Positions 25,479 to 32,120 of a stretch of DNA of 32,120 nucleotides are shown piece after piece. Under the pieces are notes generated by a model. The model was not told where the DNA came from. It saw only the letters and a list, made by a program, of their open reading frames with translations, and ran no database searches. This DNA is from Pseudomonadota bacterium (lineage in GTDB: Bacteria > Desulfobacterota > Desulfobulbia > Desulfobulbales > SURF-16). The position numbers were made by a program, and so were the translations under genes. Location: contig JAHILF010000055.1 of the NCBI GenBank assembly GCA_018897105.1, positions 1 through 32,120 of the forward strand, written 5' to 3'. Numbering within the stretch: the first letter of the stretch is position 1; each line of letters begins with the position of its first letter.

Positions 25479-28127
25479 ATGGAAGTCATAACAACTCATT
25501 TAAACGCCGATTTCGACGGCATGGCCTCAATGGTTGCCGCGAAAAAACTCTACCCCGAGGCCGTTCTGGCCTTTTCCGGATCCCAGGAGAAAAACCTGCG
25601 GAAATTTTTTGTGCAGTCCCTGATGATCTATGATTTCCAGCGCTTGAAAAACATTGATCTGGAAAAAGTAACCAAATTAATCGTAGTCGACACCAGACAG
25701 ACATCACGGATCGGCAGTTTTGCCAAATGTCTGGAGAATCCCGGCATACAAATCCACTTGTACGACCACCATCCCGATGCCCCCGGAGATATGAAAGGTG
25801 ACGTGGAAGTGGTGAGACCTGTCGGCTCCACCGCCACTGTTTTCATCGAAATCTTCCAGAAACAAGGCATCTCCATCACGAAAGAGGAGGCCACCCTGCT
25901 GGCCATGGCGGAACATGAAGACACCGGCTCCTTCACCTTCAGCACCACCACCCCCGCCGACTTACACGCCATGGCCTGGCTGATGGGGTGCGGAGCTGAG
26001 CTTCACACTGTTTCCCAGTATATTATCCATGAGCTGACAAGTTACGATATCTCCCTGCTGCATGAACTGATCAAGTCAGCAACCACCTATACGATCCAGT
26101 CCATACCCATTACCGTCACCAGGATTGCCTGCCGACAGTATGTTGATGAATTTTCCCTTATTGTCCGCCAGTTCATGAGCATGGAAAACCTGAACGTCAT
26201 CTTTGCTTTGGCCAGCATGGGAGAACGGATTTATCTGATTGCCAGAAGCAGAATTCCCGAAGTCAATGTCGGCAAGATTGCCATGGAATTCAATGGTGGC
26301 GGCCATGCCTCTGCCGCAGCGGCAACGATTAACGACATGACCCTGATTGAGGCTGAAGAAAAGCTCATCCGCCTTCTGCACAAGCATGTGCGACCCGAGA
26401 GCAAAGCCTGGGAACTGATGTCCTCGCCCATTATTTCCGCGGGGCCGGAGTTGACGACAGCAGAGGCAAACGACCTACTTATCCGCTACGGCATCACCAT
26501 GCTGCCGATCATAAAAGACAGCAAAATCCTGGGGCTTTTTTCACGGCGGGATGCCAGCAAGGCAATTTTCCATAATCTGGGTCATCTGCCTGTCACGGAA
26601 TTCATGAGCACGGAATTCGCCACCCTGCCGCCATCCGCCACCCTTGGCGATATCCAGGAACTCATCATAGAGCACCGGCAACGCTTCATTCCCATTGTGG
26701 AAGAGGGATGCCTGCAAGGGGTAATCACCAGAACGGATCTGTTCAACCTACTGGTCAATGACCCAACCTATCTCCCCAGCCTGAACACAACCCAGAGTCA
26801 GCCATCGGCAGAGCGCAACAGAAATCTGACCAACCTGCTCAGCCAGTCACTCAACCGGAAAATGCTTATTCTCCTGCAAACCATCGGCGAGGTGGCTAGG
26901 GAGAACCATTTTACCGCCTATGCCGTGGGAGGTTTTGTCCGTGACCTGCTGCTGCACATTGAAAATTATGATCTGGATATCGTCGTCGAAGGCGACGGCA
27001 TAACCTTTGCCAAAAAGCTGGCCAAGGCCTTAGACGGTTCCTTGCGCACCCATGTCAAATTCAATACCGCCATGGTGAAGCTGCCCACTGGTTTTAAAAT
27101 CGATATCGCCACGGCCCGTCTCGAATATTATGAATATCCGGCGGCTATGCCCACGGTTGAGTTAAGCTCCATCAAGCTGGATCTCTTCCGCCGCGATTTC
27201 ACCATAAATGCCATGGCGATTTACCTGAATCCGGACAAATTCGGCATCCTCGTCGACTTCTTCAACTGCCAGAACGATCTCAAAGACAGACAAATCCGCA
27301 TCATCCACAATTTGAGTTTTGTTGAAGATCCAACCCGGATTTTCAGAGCCATTCGCCTTGAGCAGCGCATGGGCTTTAGTCTGGGGAAATTAACGGAAAA
27401 GCAGCTGAAGAACGCAGTGAAAATGAACCTGTTTGACCAAAAACTCGGACGCCGCTATTTCCACGAAATCCAGCTGATTCTTTCCGAGCATAATCCTCTG
27501 CCGGCAATCCAGCGTATGGCCCAGTTCGACCTGTTAAAATTTCTGCACCACTCCTTAATCCTCGATCCTCGGCTGAGCCAAATCCTGGAAGAAACCCAGC
27601 GAGCCATCTCCTGGCACAAACTCCTCTATCTTTCCGAAAACTGCCAGCCGTGGATTGTTTTCCTGCTGGCCCTGATGTCCCGTATCCAGACCAGGGCTAT
27701 GCTCGCATTCTGCCGAAAATTCGAGGTACCGGAAAGACACACCCAGATTTTAATCAGGGAAAAAATTGAGGCAAAACGGATTGTCCGCATCCTGGAACGA
27801 CGCGCGCACCTGTGTCCCAGCGAAATCTACTGGCTGCTCAAGGGGTTAACCCATGAGGGGCTGCTTTTTGTCATGGCGCTTTGTCGGAACAAAATGGGGA
27901 AACAGGCTGTCTCGCTCTATGTAACCCAACTGCGCCACATGAGAACCTACCTGCGTGGCGAGGACTTGAAAAAACTGGGATACCGGCCAGGACCACGATA
28001 CCAAACGATACTGAATCATCTTCTGGAAAATAAGCTGAACGGAGAATTGCACACCAGGGAGGACGAGTGCAGATTTCTTGGCAGAGAGTACCCTTTGCCT
28101 CCAGAGACAAATAAGGATACAAAATGA
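25479..28127 (+). CDS. DHH phosphoesterase - CBS pair - class II tRNA nucleotidyltransferase/poly(A) polymerase fusion
   Basis: An 882-residue three-part protein. Residues 1-300 are a DHH/DHHA1 phosphoesterase: HLNADFDG (7-14), DTR (71-73), DHH (96-98), HEDTGSF and GGGHASAAAA (about 272). Residues about 305-435 are two CBS domains, usually adenine-nucleotide sensors. The C-terminal half is a CCA-adding/poly(A) polymerase catalytic domain with VGGFVRDLLL (about 483), metal motif DLDIV (about 498), RRDFTINAMA (about 570) and VEDPTRIFRAIRLEQRMGF. In Deltaproteobacteria and Aquifex such enzymes add A, or C and A, to tRNA ends. The DHH part could be an oligoribonuclease or cyclic-dinucleotide hydrolase. 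The next gene overlaps by 4 bp (ATGA), indicating coupling. The specific nucleotide added cannot be told. Confidence 0.9.
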   Translation: MEVITTHLNADFDGMASMVAAKKLYPEAVLAFSGSQEKNLRKFFVQSLMIYDFQRLKNIDLEKVTKLIVVDTRQTSRIGSFAKCLENPGIQIHLYDHHPDAPGDMKGDVEVVRPVGSTATVFIEIFQKQGISITKEEATLLAMAEHEDTGSFTFSTTTPADLHAMAWLMGCGAELHTVSQYIIHELTSYDISLLHELIKSATTYTIQSIPITVTRIACRQYVDEFSLIVRQFMSMENLNVIFALASMGERIYLIARSRIPEVNVGKIAMEFNGGGHASAAAATINDMTLIEAEEKLIRLLHKHVRPESKAWELMSSPIISAGPELTTAEANDLLIRYGITMLPIIKDSKILGLFSRRDASKAIFHNLGHLPVTEFMSTEFATLPPSATLGDIQELIIEHRQRFIPIVEEGCLQGVITRTDLFNLLVNDPTYLPSLNTTQSQPSAERNRNLTNLLSQSLNRKMLILLQTIGEVARENHFTAYAVGGFVRDLLLHIENYDLDIVVEGDGITFAKKLAKALDGSLRTHVKFNTAMVKLPTGFKIDIATARLEYYEYPAAMPTVELSSIKLDLFRRDFTINAMAIYLNPDKFGILVDFFNCQNDLKDRQIRIIHNLSFVEDPTRIFRAIRLEQRMGFSLGKLTEKQLKNAVKMNLFDQKLGRRYFHEIQLILSEHNPLPAIQRMAQFDLLKFLHHSLILDPRLSQILEETQRAISWHKLLYLSENCQPWIVFLLALMSRIQTRAMLAFCRKFEVPERHTQILIREKIEAKRIVRILERRAHLCPSEIYWLLKGLTHEGLLFVMALCRNKMGKQAVSLYVTQLRHMRTYLRGEDLKKLGYRPGPRYQTILNHLLENKLNGELHTREDECRFLGREYPLPPETNKDTK

Positions 28128-28738
28128 ACATCATACAACAGATCATCATACTGGCGCCGCCCTTTCTCTTCGCGCTCACCATCCATGAATACAGCCATGG
28201 ACTGGTGGCTTACCGCCTGGGCGATCCAACAGCCAGCAACCTGGGACGGTTGACCTTAAACCCGCTGAAACACCTGGACCCTTTAGGCGTGCTGGCCTTT
28301 ATCATCATGAAAATAGGTTGGGCCAAACCTGTGCCGGTCAATCCGCGTTATTTCAAAAATCCCTTGAAAGATATGATATGGGTCGCGCTGGCAGGGCCAG
28401 CGGCAAATCTGATGACTGCTATTGCCAGCAGCCTTGTGGCTGAACTTCTGAGTCTCTTTGCGGCCTTTATCCCCAAGGCCATTCTTTTTCCCCTCTTTCA
28501 GATGGTGGGGGCGAGTATCTGGATCAATATTGTCTTAGCGGTTTTTAATCTGCTGCCTATTCCTCCGCTGGACGGGAGCAAGGTCCTGATGGGCATCCTG
28601 CCGCCCCGCCAGGCAGCCACCTTTGCCCGACTCGAGCCATTCGGCTTTCTCATCCTGCTGGCCCTCTTTTACACCGGCTTCCTGCAGAAGGTACTCATGC
28701 CCATCATCGGGCTTGCCGAGCGCATGATAACCGGTTGA
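28124..28738 (+). CDS. site-2 protease family (M50) membrane metalloprotease
   Basis: A 204-residue polytopic membrane protein. The zinc motif HEYSH is at residues 21-25 in the first helix, and the third ligand motif LLPIPPLDGSK is near residues 143-153. Four or five hydrophobic segments are visible. It is the short YwhC/group III type of M50 protease without a PDZ domain, which cuts substrates inside the membrane; targets of this subgroup are mostly unknown. Its ATG overlaps the stop of the nucleotidyltransferase gene. Confidence 0.9.
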   Translation: MNIIQQIIILAPPFLFALTIHEYSHGLVAYRLGDPTASNLGRLTLNPLKHLDPLGVLAFIIMKIGWAKPVPVNPRYFKNPLKDMIWVALAGPAANLMTAIASSLVAELLSLFAAFIPKAILFPLFQMVGASIWINIVLAVFNLLPIPPLDGSKVLMGILPPRQAATFARLEPFGFLILLALFYTGFLQKVLMPIIGLAERMITG

Positions 28739-28751
28739 TCATCGAATCGAA

Positions 28752-28874
28752 TTATATGTCAAGCCCGTCATACAAAGCACAAAATTCATACACAAGTTTT
28801 CTTCTTGCAGCAACATCGAGCCGAAAGTATATGGGGCTCAGCATTAAAACTCTGATTGCCTGTCGAGGTGTCAT
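28752..28874 (-). CDS. 40-residue conserved-looking small protein
   Basis: On the minus strand GGGAGG lies six bases before an ATG at 28874, followed by 40 sense codons and TAA. The product begins MTPRQAIRVLMLSPIYFRL and continues as a charged amphipathic helix (AARRKLVYEFCALYDG). It is small, basic and predicted helical, with no membrane segment. I have an impression of similar MTPREA...LSPxYFRL small proteins in other Deltaproteobacteria but cannot verify it. It is convergent with the M50 protease gene (14-bp gap) and has no partner in an operon. Function unknown; the ribosome site and codon pattern are the evidence. Confidence 0.7.
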   Translation of the reverse strand: MTPRQAIRVLMLSPIYFRLDVAARRKLVYEFCALYDGLDI

Positions 28875-29112
28875 AGCATTCCTCCCTTATATGGTTGAGA
28901 CTTGTCTATACATAAAGCAACTTCCGGGCCGCAAGCAACATTAAGAAAAAAATACCTATAATTCCGTTATGTTGGCCAGAAAGCCAGCCCTGGCACGCCA
29001 ACTCCCTCTCCTTATTTCATCTCTTTTTGAACATATTTTTTCGGAAACCAGGAAAAGCGAACTAAGCCTATCCGATTTCTCGGAAAGCCCGCGGCAAAGT
29101 GCAAATAAAGCG

Positions 29113-29140
29113 TTGGCTTTTTTTTTGCATCATTTATAAT
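29113..29140 (+). promoter_or_regulatory. sigma-70-type promoter of the coiled-coil gene / radA
   Basis: TTGGCT (29113-29118), a 16-bp T-rich spacer and a perfect TATAAT (29135-29140). The start point would be about 29147, some 12 bases before the ATG at 29159, a very short leader. Confidence 0.6.
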
Positions 29141-29158
29141 GTGAGATATGGTGACCAT

Positions 29159-29428
29159 ATGACCGAACCAACAGCGCAAACGAAAACAGAAAAGAGCAAG
29201 GAACTGGCCCGAATCCAGACCTACAAGCTCTATTACGAAAGCAAAATAGCCTGCCTGAACAACAAGCGGCTATCTCCTGCGCTGCATCTACTTGCCTGCA
29301 AAGACGCCCCAATCGAACGGGGCGACCTTGATTCCAGCTGGCAACATGGCCGCTACATCAGAAAATGCCTGCGATATTACAAAAAAAAGTTAAACGAATT
29401 GGAAAAAGAACTAAAGAAAATTAAATGA
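29159..29428 (+). CDS. small Lys/Glu-rich helical protein of unknown function
   Basis: An 89-residue hydrophilic protein, mostly charged helix with a Lys-rich coiled-coil C-terminus (KKKLNELEKELKKIK) and two Tyr/Arg/Lys-rich segments. No known domain recognised. The start at 29159 is taken because TATAAT at 29135-29140 leaves no room for the upstream ATG at 29099; GGTGA gives a weak ribosome site. It overlaps radA by 4 bp (ATGA), so the two are translationally coupled. Basic charge suggests nucleic-acid or ribosome contact, but that is inference. Confidence 0.7.
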   Translation: MTEPTAQTKTEKSKELARIQTYKLYYESKIACLNNKRLSPALHLLACKDAPIERGDLDSSWQHGRYIRKCLRYYKKKLNELEKELKKIK

Positions 29429-30789
29429 AAGAAGGCAAAGTGAAAACACTCTTTGCCTGTGACAGTTGCGGTTCGACTTTTAGCAAATGGGCCGGTCAAT
29501 GCCCTGAATGCCAGGAATGGAATACCATAAAGGAGCAGAAACAGCCCGCGGCCTCCTCCCCTTACCATGGATACAGTGGAGCACTCTCTCCAGTTCAACC
29601 GATTTCACAGGTCACGCTCAGCAACACGCCAAGAATCACCACCGGCATGTCCGAATTTGACCGGGTGCTTGGTGGCGGCCTGGTCAGAGGATCTGTGGTT
29701 CTGGTTGGCGGTGATCCCGGCGTAGGCAAAAGCACCTGTCTTTTGCAGGTCTGCTGCAGACTCAGCGAAAAAATGAAGGTGCTGTATGTCACCGGCGAAG
29801 AATCTCCCCAGCAAATTGCCATGCGGGCCAAAAGACTCCGTCTGCCCGATCAACACCTCTTGCTCATGGCGGAAACAGAGGTGGGAAATATCTGCGCTAC
29901 CGCCTATCAGCACCAACCGCAGGTCATGGTTATTGATTCGATCCAGACCATGCATACCGCAACCGCTTCTTCAGCTCCCGGCAGTGTATCGCAGGTCCGT
30001 GAGTCCGCCGCCCAGCTCACCCACTTTGCCAAACACAACGATCTAGCCATTTTTCTTGTCGGCCATGTGACGAAATCAGGTGATATTGCCGGCCCCAGAG
30101 TGCTGGAGCACATCATCGACGTGGTCTGTTATTTTGAGGGCAACAGTGACAGCAGATACCGCGTCATGCGGGCTGTCAAGAACAGATATGGAGCGGTAAA
30201 CGAACTGGGTGTCTTTGCCATGACGGAAAATGGCCTGAAAGAAATCAGCAACCCCTCGGCTATTTTTCTGAGCCGCCTTGCCGAACCCATGCCGGGCAGC
30301 GCTGTCATGGTTATCTGGGAGGGAAGCCGCCCCCTGCTGGTTGAGGTCCAGGCCCTGGTCGATGAGAGTCATGCGGAAAATCCTCGCAGGATCACAGTGG
30401 GCATCGAACAGAATCGTCTCATCATGCTTCTGGCCGTTCTCCATCGCCATGGCGGGATCATCACCTATAATCAGGATGTCTTCATTAATGTGGTGGGAGG
30501 GGTGAAAATCAATGAAACAGGCGCGGACCTGGCCATACTCCTGTCAATCACCTCAAGCCTGCAGGACAAACCGCTGCCAACCGATCTGATAATATTTGGC
30601 GAAATCGGTCTGGCCGGAGAAATAAGACCGGTCCCCAACGGCCAGGAGCGGCTCAAAGAAGCGGTCAAGCACGGCTTTCGCCGTGCAATAATACCCAAGG
30701 CAAACGCCCCCCAGGAAAAATTTTCCGGGCTTACCGTCTTTCCTGTGGAGAAACTAAGCGATGCCTTGGCGGCAATCTCCAGTTTATAA
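29425..30789 (+). CDS. radA: DNA repair protein RadA (Sms)
   Basis: A 454-residue RecA-related ATPase that drives branch migration of recombination intermediates. The N-terminal C4 zinc finger uses Cys12, Cys15, Cys26 and Cys29. Walker A GGDPGVGKST has Lys102, Walker B is VMVIDSI, and the RadA-specific KNRYG motif is at 252-256. The C-terminal third is the Lon-protease-like domain (ADLAILLSITSS, FGEIGLAGEIRPV). All parts are present at normal length. The ATG overlaps the preceding small gene's stop. No clear terminator follows; the tRNA genes begin 150 bp on. Confidence 0.97.
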   Translation: MKEGKVKTLFACDSCGSTFSKWAGQCPECQEWNTIKEQKQPAASSPYHGYSGALSPVQPISQVTLSNTPRITTGMSEFDRVLGGGLVRGSVVLVGGDPGVGKSTCLLQVCCRLSEKMKVLYVTGEESPQQIAMRAKRLRLPDQHLLLMAETEVGNICATAYQHQPQVMVIDSIQTMHTATASSAPGSVSQVRESAAQLTHFAKHNDLAIFLVGHVTKSGDIAGPRVLEHIIDVVCYFEGNSDSRYRVMRAVKNRYGAVNELGVFAMTENGLKEISNPSAIFLSRLAEPMPGSAVMVIWEGSRPLLVEVQALVDESHAENPRRITVGIEQNRLIMLLAVLHRHGGIITYNQDVFINVVGGVKINETGADLAILLSITSSLQDKPLPTDLIIFGEIGLAGEIRPVPNGQERLKEAVKHGFRRAIIPKANAPQEKFSGLTVFPVEKLSDALAAISSL

Positions 30790-30938
30790 AAAAAGCGCCC
30801 ACCCTTCTCGCAACTGCAGAGGCTGATGCAAAAATACCAAAGATTCCAGGGGCAAAAATTTCCCTTCATTAGCCAGGAAAGGAACATCTAACATTGACAT
30901 GAAAATTTTGAGATGGTAAATAACGGGTCAAATCAAGG

Positions 30939-31024
30939 GGAGGAATGGCCGAGTGGTTGAAGGCGGCGGTCTTGAAAACCGTTGAACGAAAGTTCCGTGG
31001 GTTCGAATCCTACTTCCTCCGCCA
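30939..31024 (+). tRNA. tRNA-Ser (anticodon TGA)
   Basis: Acceptor GGAGGAA pairs with TTCCTCC. The D arm, an anticodon loop CTTGAAA with TGA, a long class II variable arm (GAACGAAAGTTC) and the GTTCGAATC T arm are all seen. The discriminator G and a genome-encoded CCA end at 31024. Confidence 0.97.
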
Positions 31025-31049
31025 TTTTTTTGCTGCTTCCGCTGATTAC

Positions 31050-31142
31050 GGAGAGATGACCGAGAGGCCGATGGTGCTCGCCTGCTAAGCGAGTGTAGGG
31101 TCAAAAGCTCTACCGAGGGTTCGAATCCCTCTCTCTCCGCCA
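31050..31142 (+). tRNA. tRNA-Ser (anticodon GCT)
   Basis: Acceptor GGAGAGA pairs with TCTCTCC. The anticodon loop CTGCTAA carries GCT, and a long variable arm of about 20 bases marks a serine tRNA. GTTCGAATC forms the T arm and CCA is encoded. It lies 25 bases after the first tRNA-Ser, probably on the same transcript. Confidence 0.97.
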
Positions 31143-31518
31143 GTTTTTAAAAACTTAATGATTTTAATAAGTTAAGAAGAAAGACTGGCCGGAATGTGTG
31201 ACAAAATGTGTGGAATTATGTGAGCCACTTTTTTTTCACCTCCCCTGCCCCACCCAAGTATCACCTTAGCATCAATCAAAAAAAAACTAAACTCATACGA
31301 ACACCCCCTCACAATCCTACCCTCAGCAGAATAACAAATGGGCAGGTTCTCTTTGCCATGCTTCCCTGTTGTCGCTAATATTTAACTTTTTTACACACCC
31401 AACTCCTTCATTCTTCGGAATATTCACCATCACGCTGACAGGATAAGCAACCATCTTAAACGGTGAGAATGGCCGAAGGAATCCCTTCAGAGATGTCCCA
31501 TCACTTGTCGGGGAACAT
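31143..31518. other. non-coding stretch after the tRNA genes with phased repeats
   Basis: A 376-bp stretch without a convincing gene and lower in GC than its surroundings. AACTTA/TAAGTT form a weak stem at about 31152-31173. Three ATGTG(T/A)G heptamers start at 31194, 31206 and 31218, exactly 12 bp apart. A stem-loop at 31491-31520 (AGATGT with ACATCT, CCC with GGG) overlaps the stop of the downstream minus-strand gene and may end its transcript, though no T tract follows. Confidence 0.5.
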
Positions 31519-31962
31519 CTAGGATTCGTCTGACTGGATTTCTTTACTTACCCTTGAATACATAATGCGATTAAAGTTCTCAACCTGCACACAACGCACC
31601 GGGCAAAAATCTTTGTCTTTTAGTCCTGCGTCGCTGACGGTTAAATTGCTGTCGACATCAATGAATGTGTCTCCTCGTCGAACCTGAAGAATTGGAAGAT
31701 ACCAGCGCCTCATAGCTTGTACTTTTTCACGAGCCGGTCCTCGGGCAAGTAAATTCAGAAACTCGTACAAAAAGTCACCAACTTGCATGTTCGCAGAAAC
31801 TCTAAGTGAGTAGGTTGCACCATCTGATGCAGAGGCGACGCTAAGTGCGACAAAAGGGAGGTCGTGAATTCTATACCATCGATAACCACGTAGAGTTGCA
31901 ATCACTACGAGAAATGCAGCACACAGGATTAATAGGTAGTGCCCGACCGAAAACCCTTCCAA
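31519..31962 (-). CDS. membrane-anchored protein of unknown function
   Basis: A 147-residue protein with one N-terminal transmembrane helix (HYLLILCAAFLVVIATLRGY, about 8-27) and a soluble domain after it. The domain includes a mixed alpha/beta stretch with FIDVDSNLTVSDAGL and a single CPVRC pair. I recognise no family. The only usable start is TTG at 31962, with GGAAG a few bases upstream; an in-frame stop lies 24 bases before it. Codon use is more AT-rich than in the housekeeping genes, and it sits in the post-tRNA segment, so it may be acquired. It could be a cassette gene if the neighbouring palindrome is an attC site. Confidence 0.55.
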   Translation of the reverse strand: MEGFSVGHYLLILCAAFLVVIATLRGYRWYRIHDLPFVALSVASASDGATYSLRVSANMQVGDFLYEFLNLLARGPAREKVQAMRRWYLPILQVRRGDTFIDVDSNLTVSDAGLKDKDFCPVRCVQVENFNRIMYSRVSKEIQSDES

Positions 31963-31993
31963 GCGTCTTCCAGCACATGAAATTTAAGCAAAC

Positions 31994-32038
31994 GCTTAAC
32001 CTTTTTTTCCGCTACACACCCATAGGCGGCAGTTAGGC
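31994..32038. repeat. attC-like imperfect palindrome
   Basis: GCTTAAC (31994-32000) and GTTAGGC (32032-32038) match the integron consensus pair RYYYAAC / GTTRRRY and are complementary apart from one G-T pair. Between them CCGCTA pairs with TAGGCGG, leaving one bulged G, the kind of extrahelical base attC sites use. At 45 bp it is shorter than usual attC sites and only one copy is seen, so the call is tentative. Confidence 0.35.
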
Positions 32039-32120
32039 CCGCCAATTCAACAAATTGGAGGGATTCTGGACACACCTATCCCTTGGTTTGGAAACTCTGT
32101 GTATTTTGTTTACGTCTACG

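Noticed and set aside
28735-28944. A 69-codon plus-strand open frame after the M50 protease.
   Set aside because: It is antisense to the 40-codon gene, which has a far better ribosome site and protein-like composition; the plus-strand product looks random.
28985-29010. TGGCAC at about 28989 as a possible sigma-54 promoter for the coiled-coil gene.
   Set aside because: The -12 position reads CTCC, without the invariant GC; a TATAAT-type promoter lies nearer the gene.
1-32120. CRISPR arrays, rRNA genes or riboswitches.
   Set aside because: No regularly spaced direct repeats of 25-40 bases, no rRNA segments and no recognisable riboswitch core were seen on either strand.

Overview
The window (about 32 kb) looks like chromosome of a Gram-negative anaerobe of the former Deltaproteobacteria (Desulfobacterota, Desulfobulbales or a relative). 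This is inferred from protein content: many multihaem c-type cytochromes, a PEP-CTERM protein with a sigma-54 promoter, a DHH-CBS-nucleotidyltransferase fusion, an SO_0444-type metal permease and many signalling genes. No taxonomic marker here gives a species.

Layout. (1) 1-5063: respiratory cytochromes. A 12-haem secreted cytochrome with an N-terminal Ig-like domain and a YkgJ-type cysteine-cluster protein lie on the plus strand. A convergent haoC-haoA pair (NapC/NrfH-type tetrahaem quinol dehydrogenase plus octahaem hydroxylamine-oxidoreductase-like protein) lies on the minus strand. Together they encode 24 CxxCH haem sites in 5 kb. (2) 5064-8040: a sterol-desaturase-family membrane protein, then a metal-resistance operon of a CadC/SmtB-type repressor and an SO_0444-type permease, with a readable promoter and operator. 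(3) 8041-9279: a decayed IS1634/IS4-type transposase and a long imperfect inverted repeat. (4) 9280-11411: hinT, mobA and moeA in a tight operon for molybdenum cofactor nucleotidylation and insertion. (5) 11441-18747: a signalling island. Four minus-strand genes encode an FHA-adenylate cyclase, a double-FHA protein, a Ser/Thr kinase with WD40 repeats and a PP2C phosphatase; a divergent HDOD-GAF gene leads into serS. (6) 20237-21679: a PEP-CTERM surface protein and a 64-residue orphan protein, each behind its own -24/-12 promoter. (7) 21682-30789: housekeeping genes ddl, a glcD-like oxidase, rpsU, xerD, the DHH-CBS-tRNA nucleotidyltransferase fusion, an M50 protease, a coiled-coil protein and radA, plus an overlooked 40-codon minus-strand gene. 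(8) 30939-32120: two tandem tRNA-Ser genes, then an accessory-looking stretch with 12-bp-phased repeats, an unknown membrane-anchored protein and an attC-like palindrome.

How they work together. The strongest candidate for an uncharacterised system is the kinase/phosphatase/FHA/cyclase island. Both FHA proteins carry the same short Thr motif, GDETV, in the segment after their first FHA domain, which suggests a GarA-like phospho-switch coupling a WD40 kinase and PP2C phosphatase to cAMP production. The second candidate is the pair of neighbouring sigma-54 promoters, which share an upstream heptamer at identical spacing and drive a surface protein and an unknown small protein.
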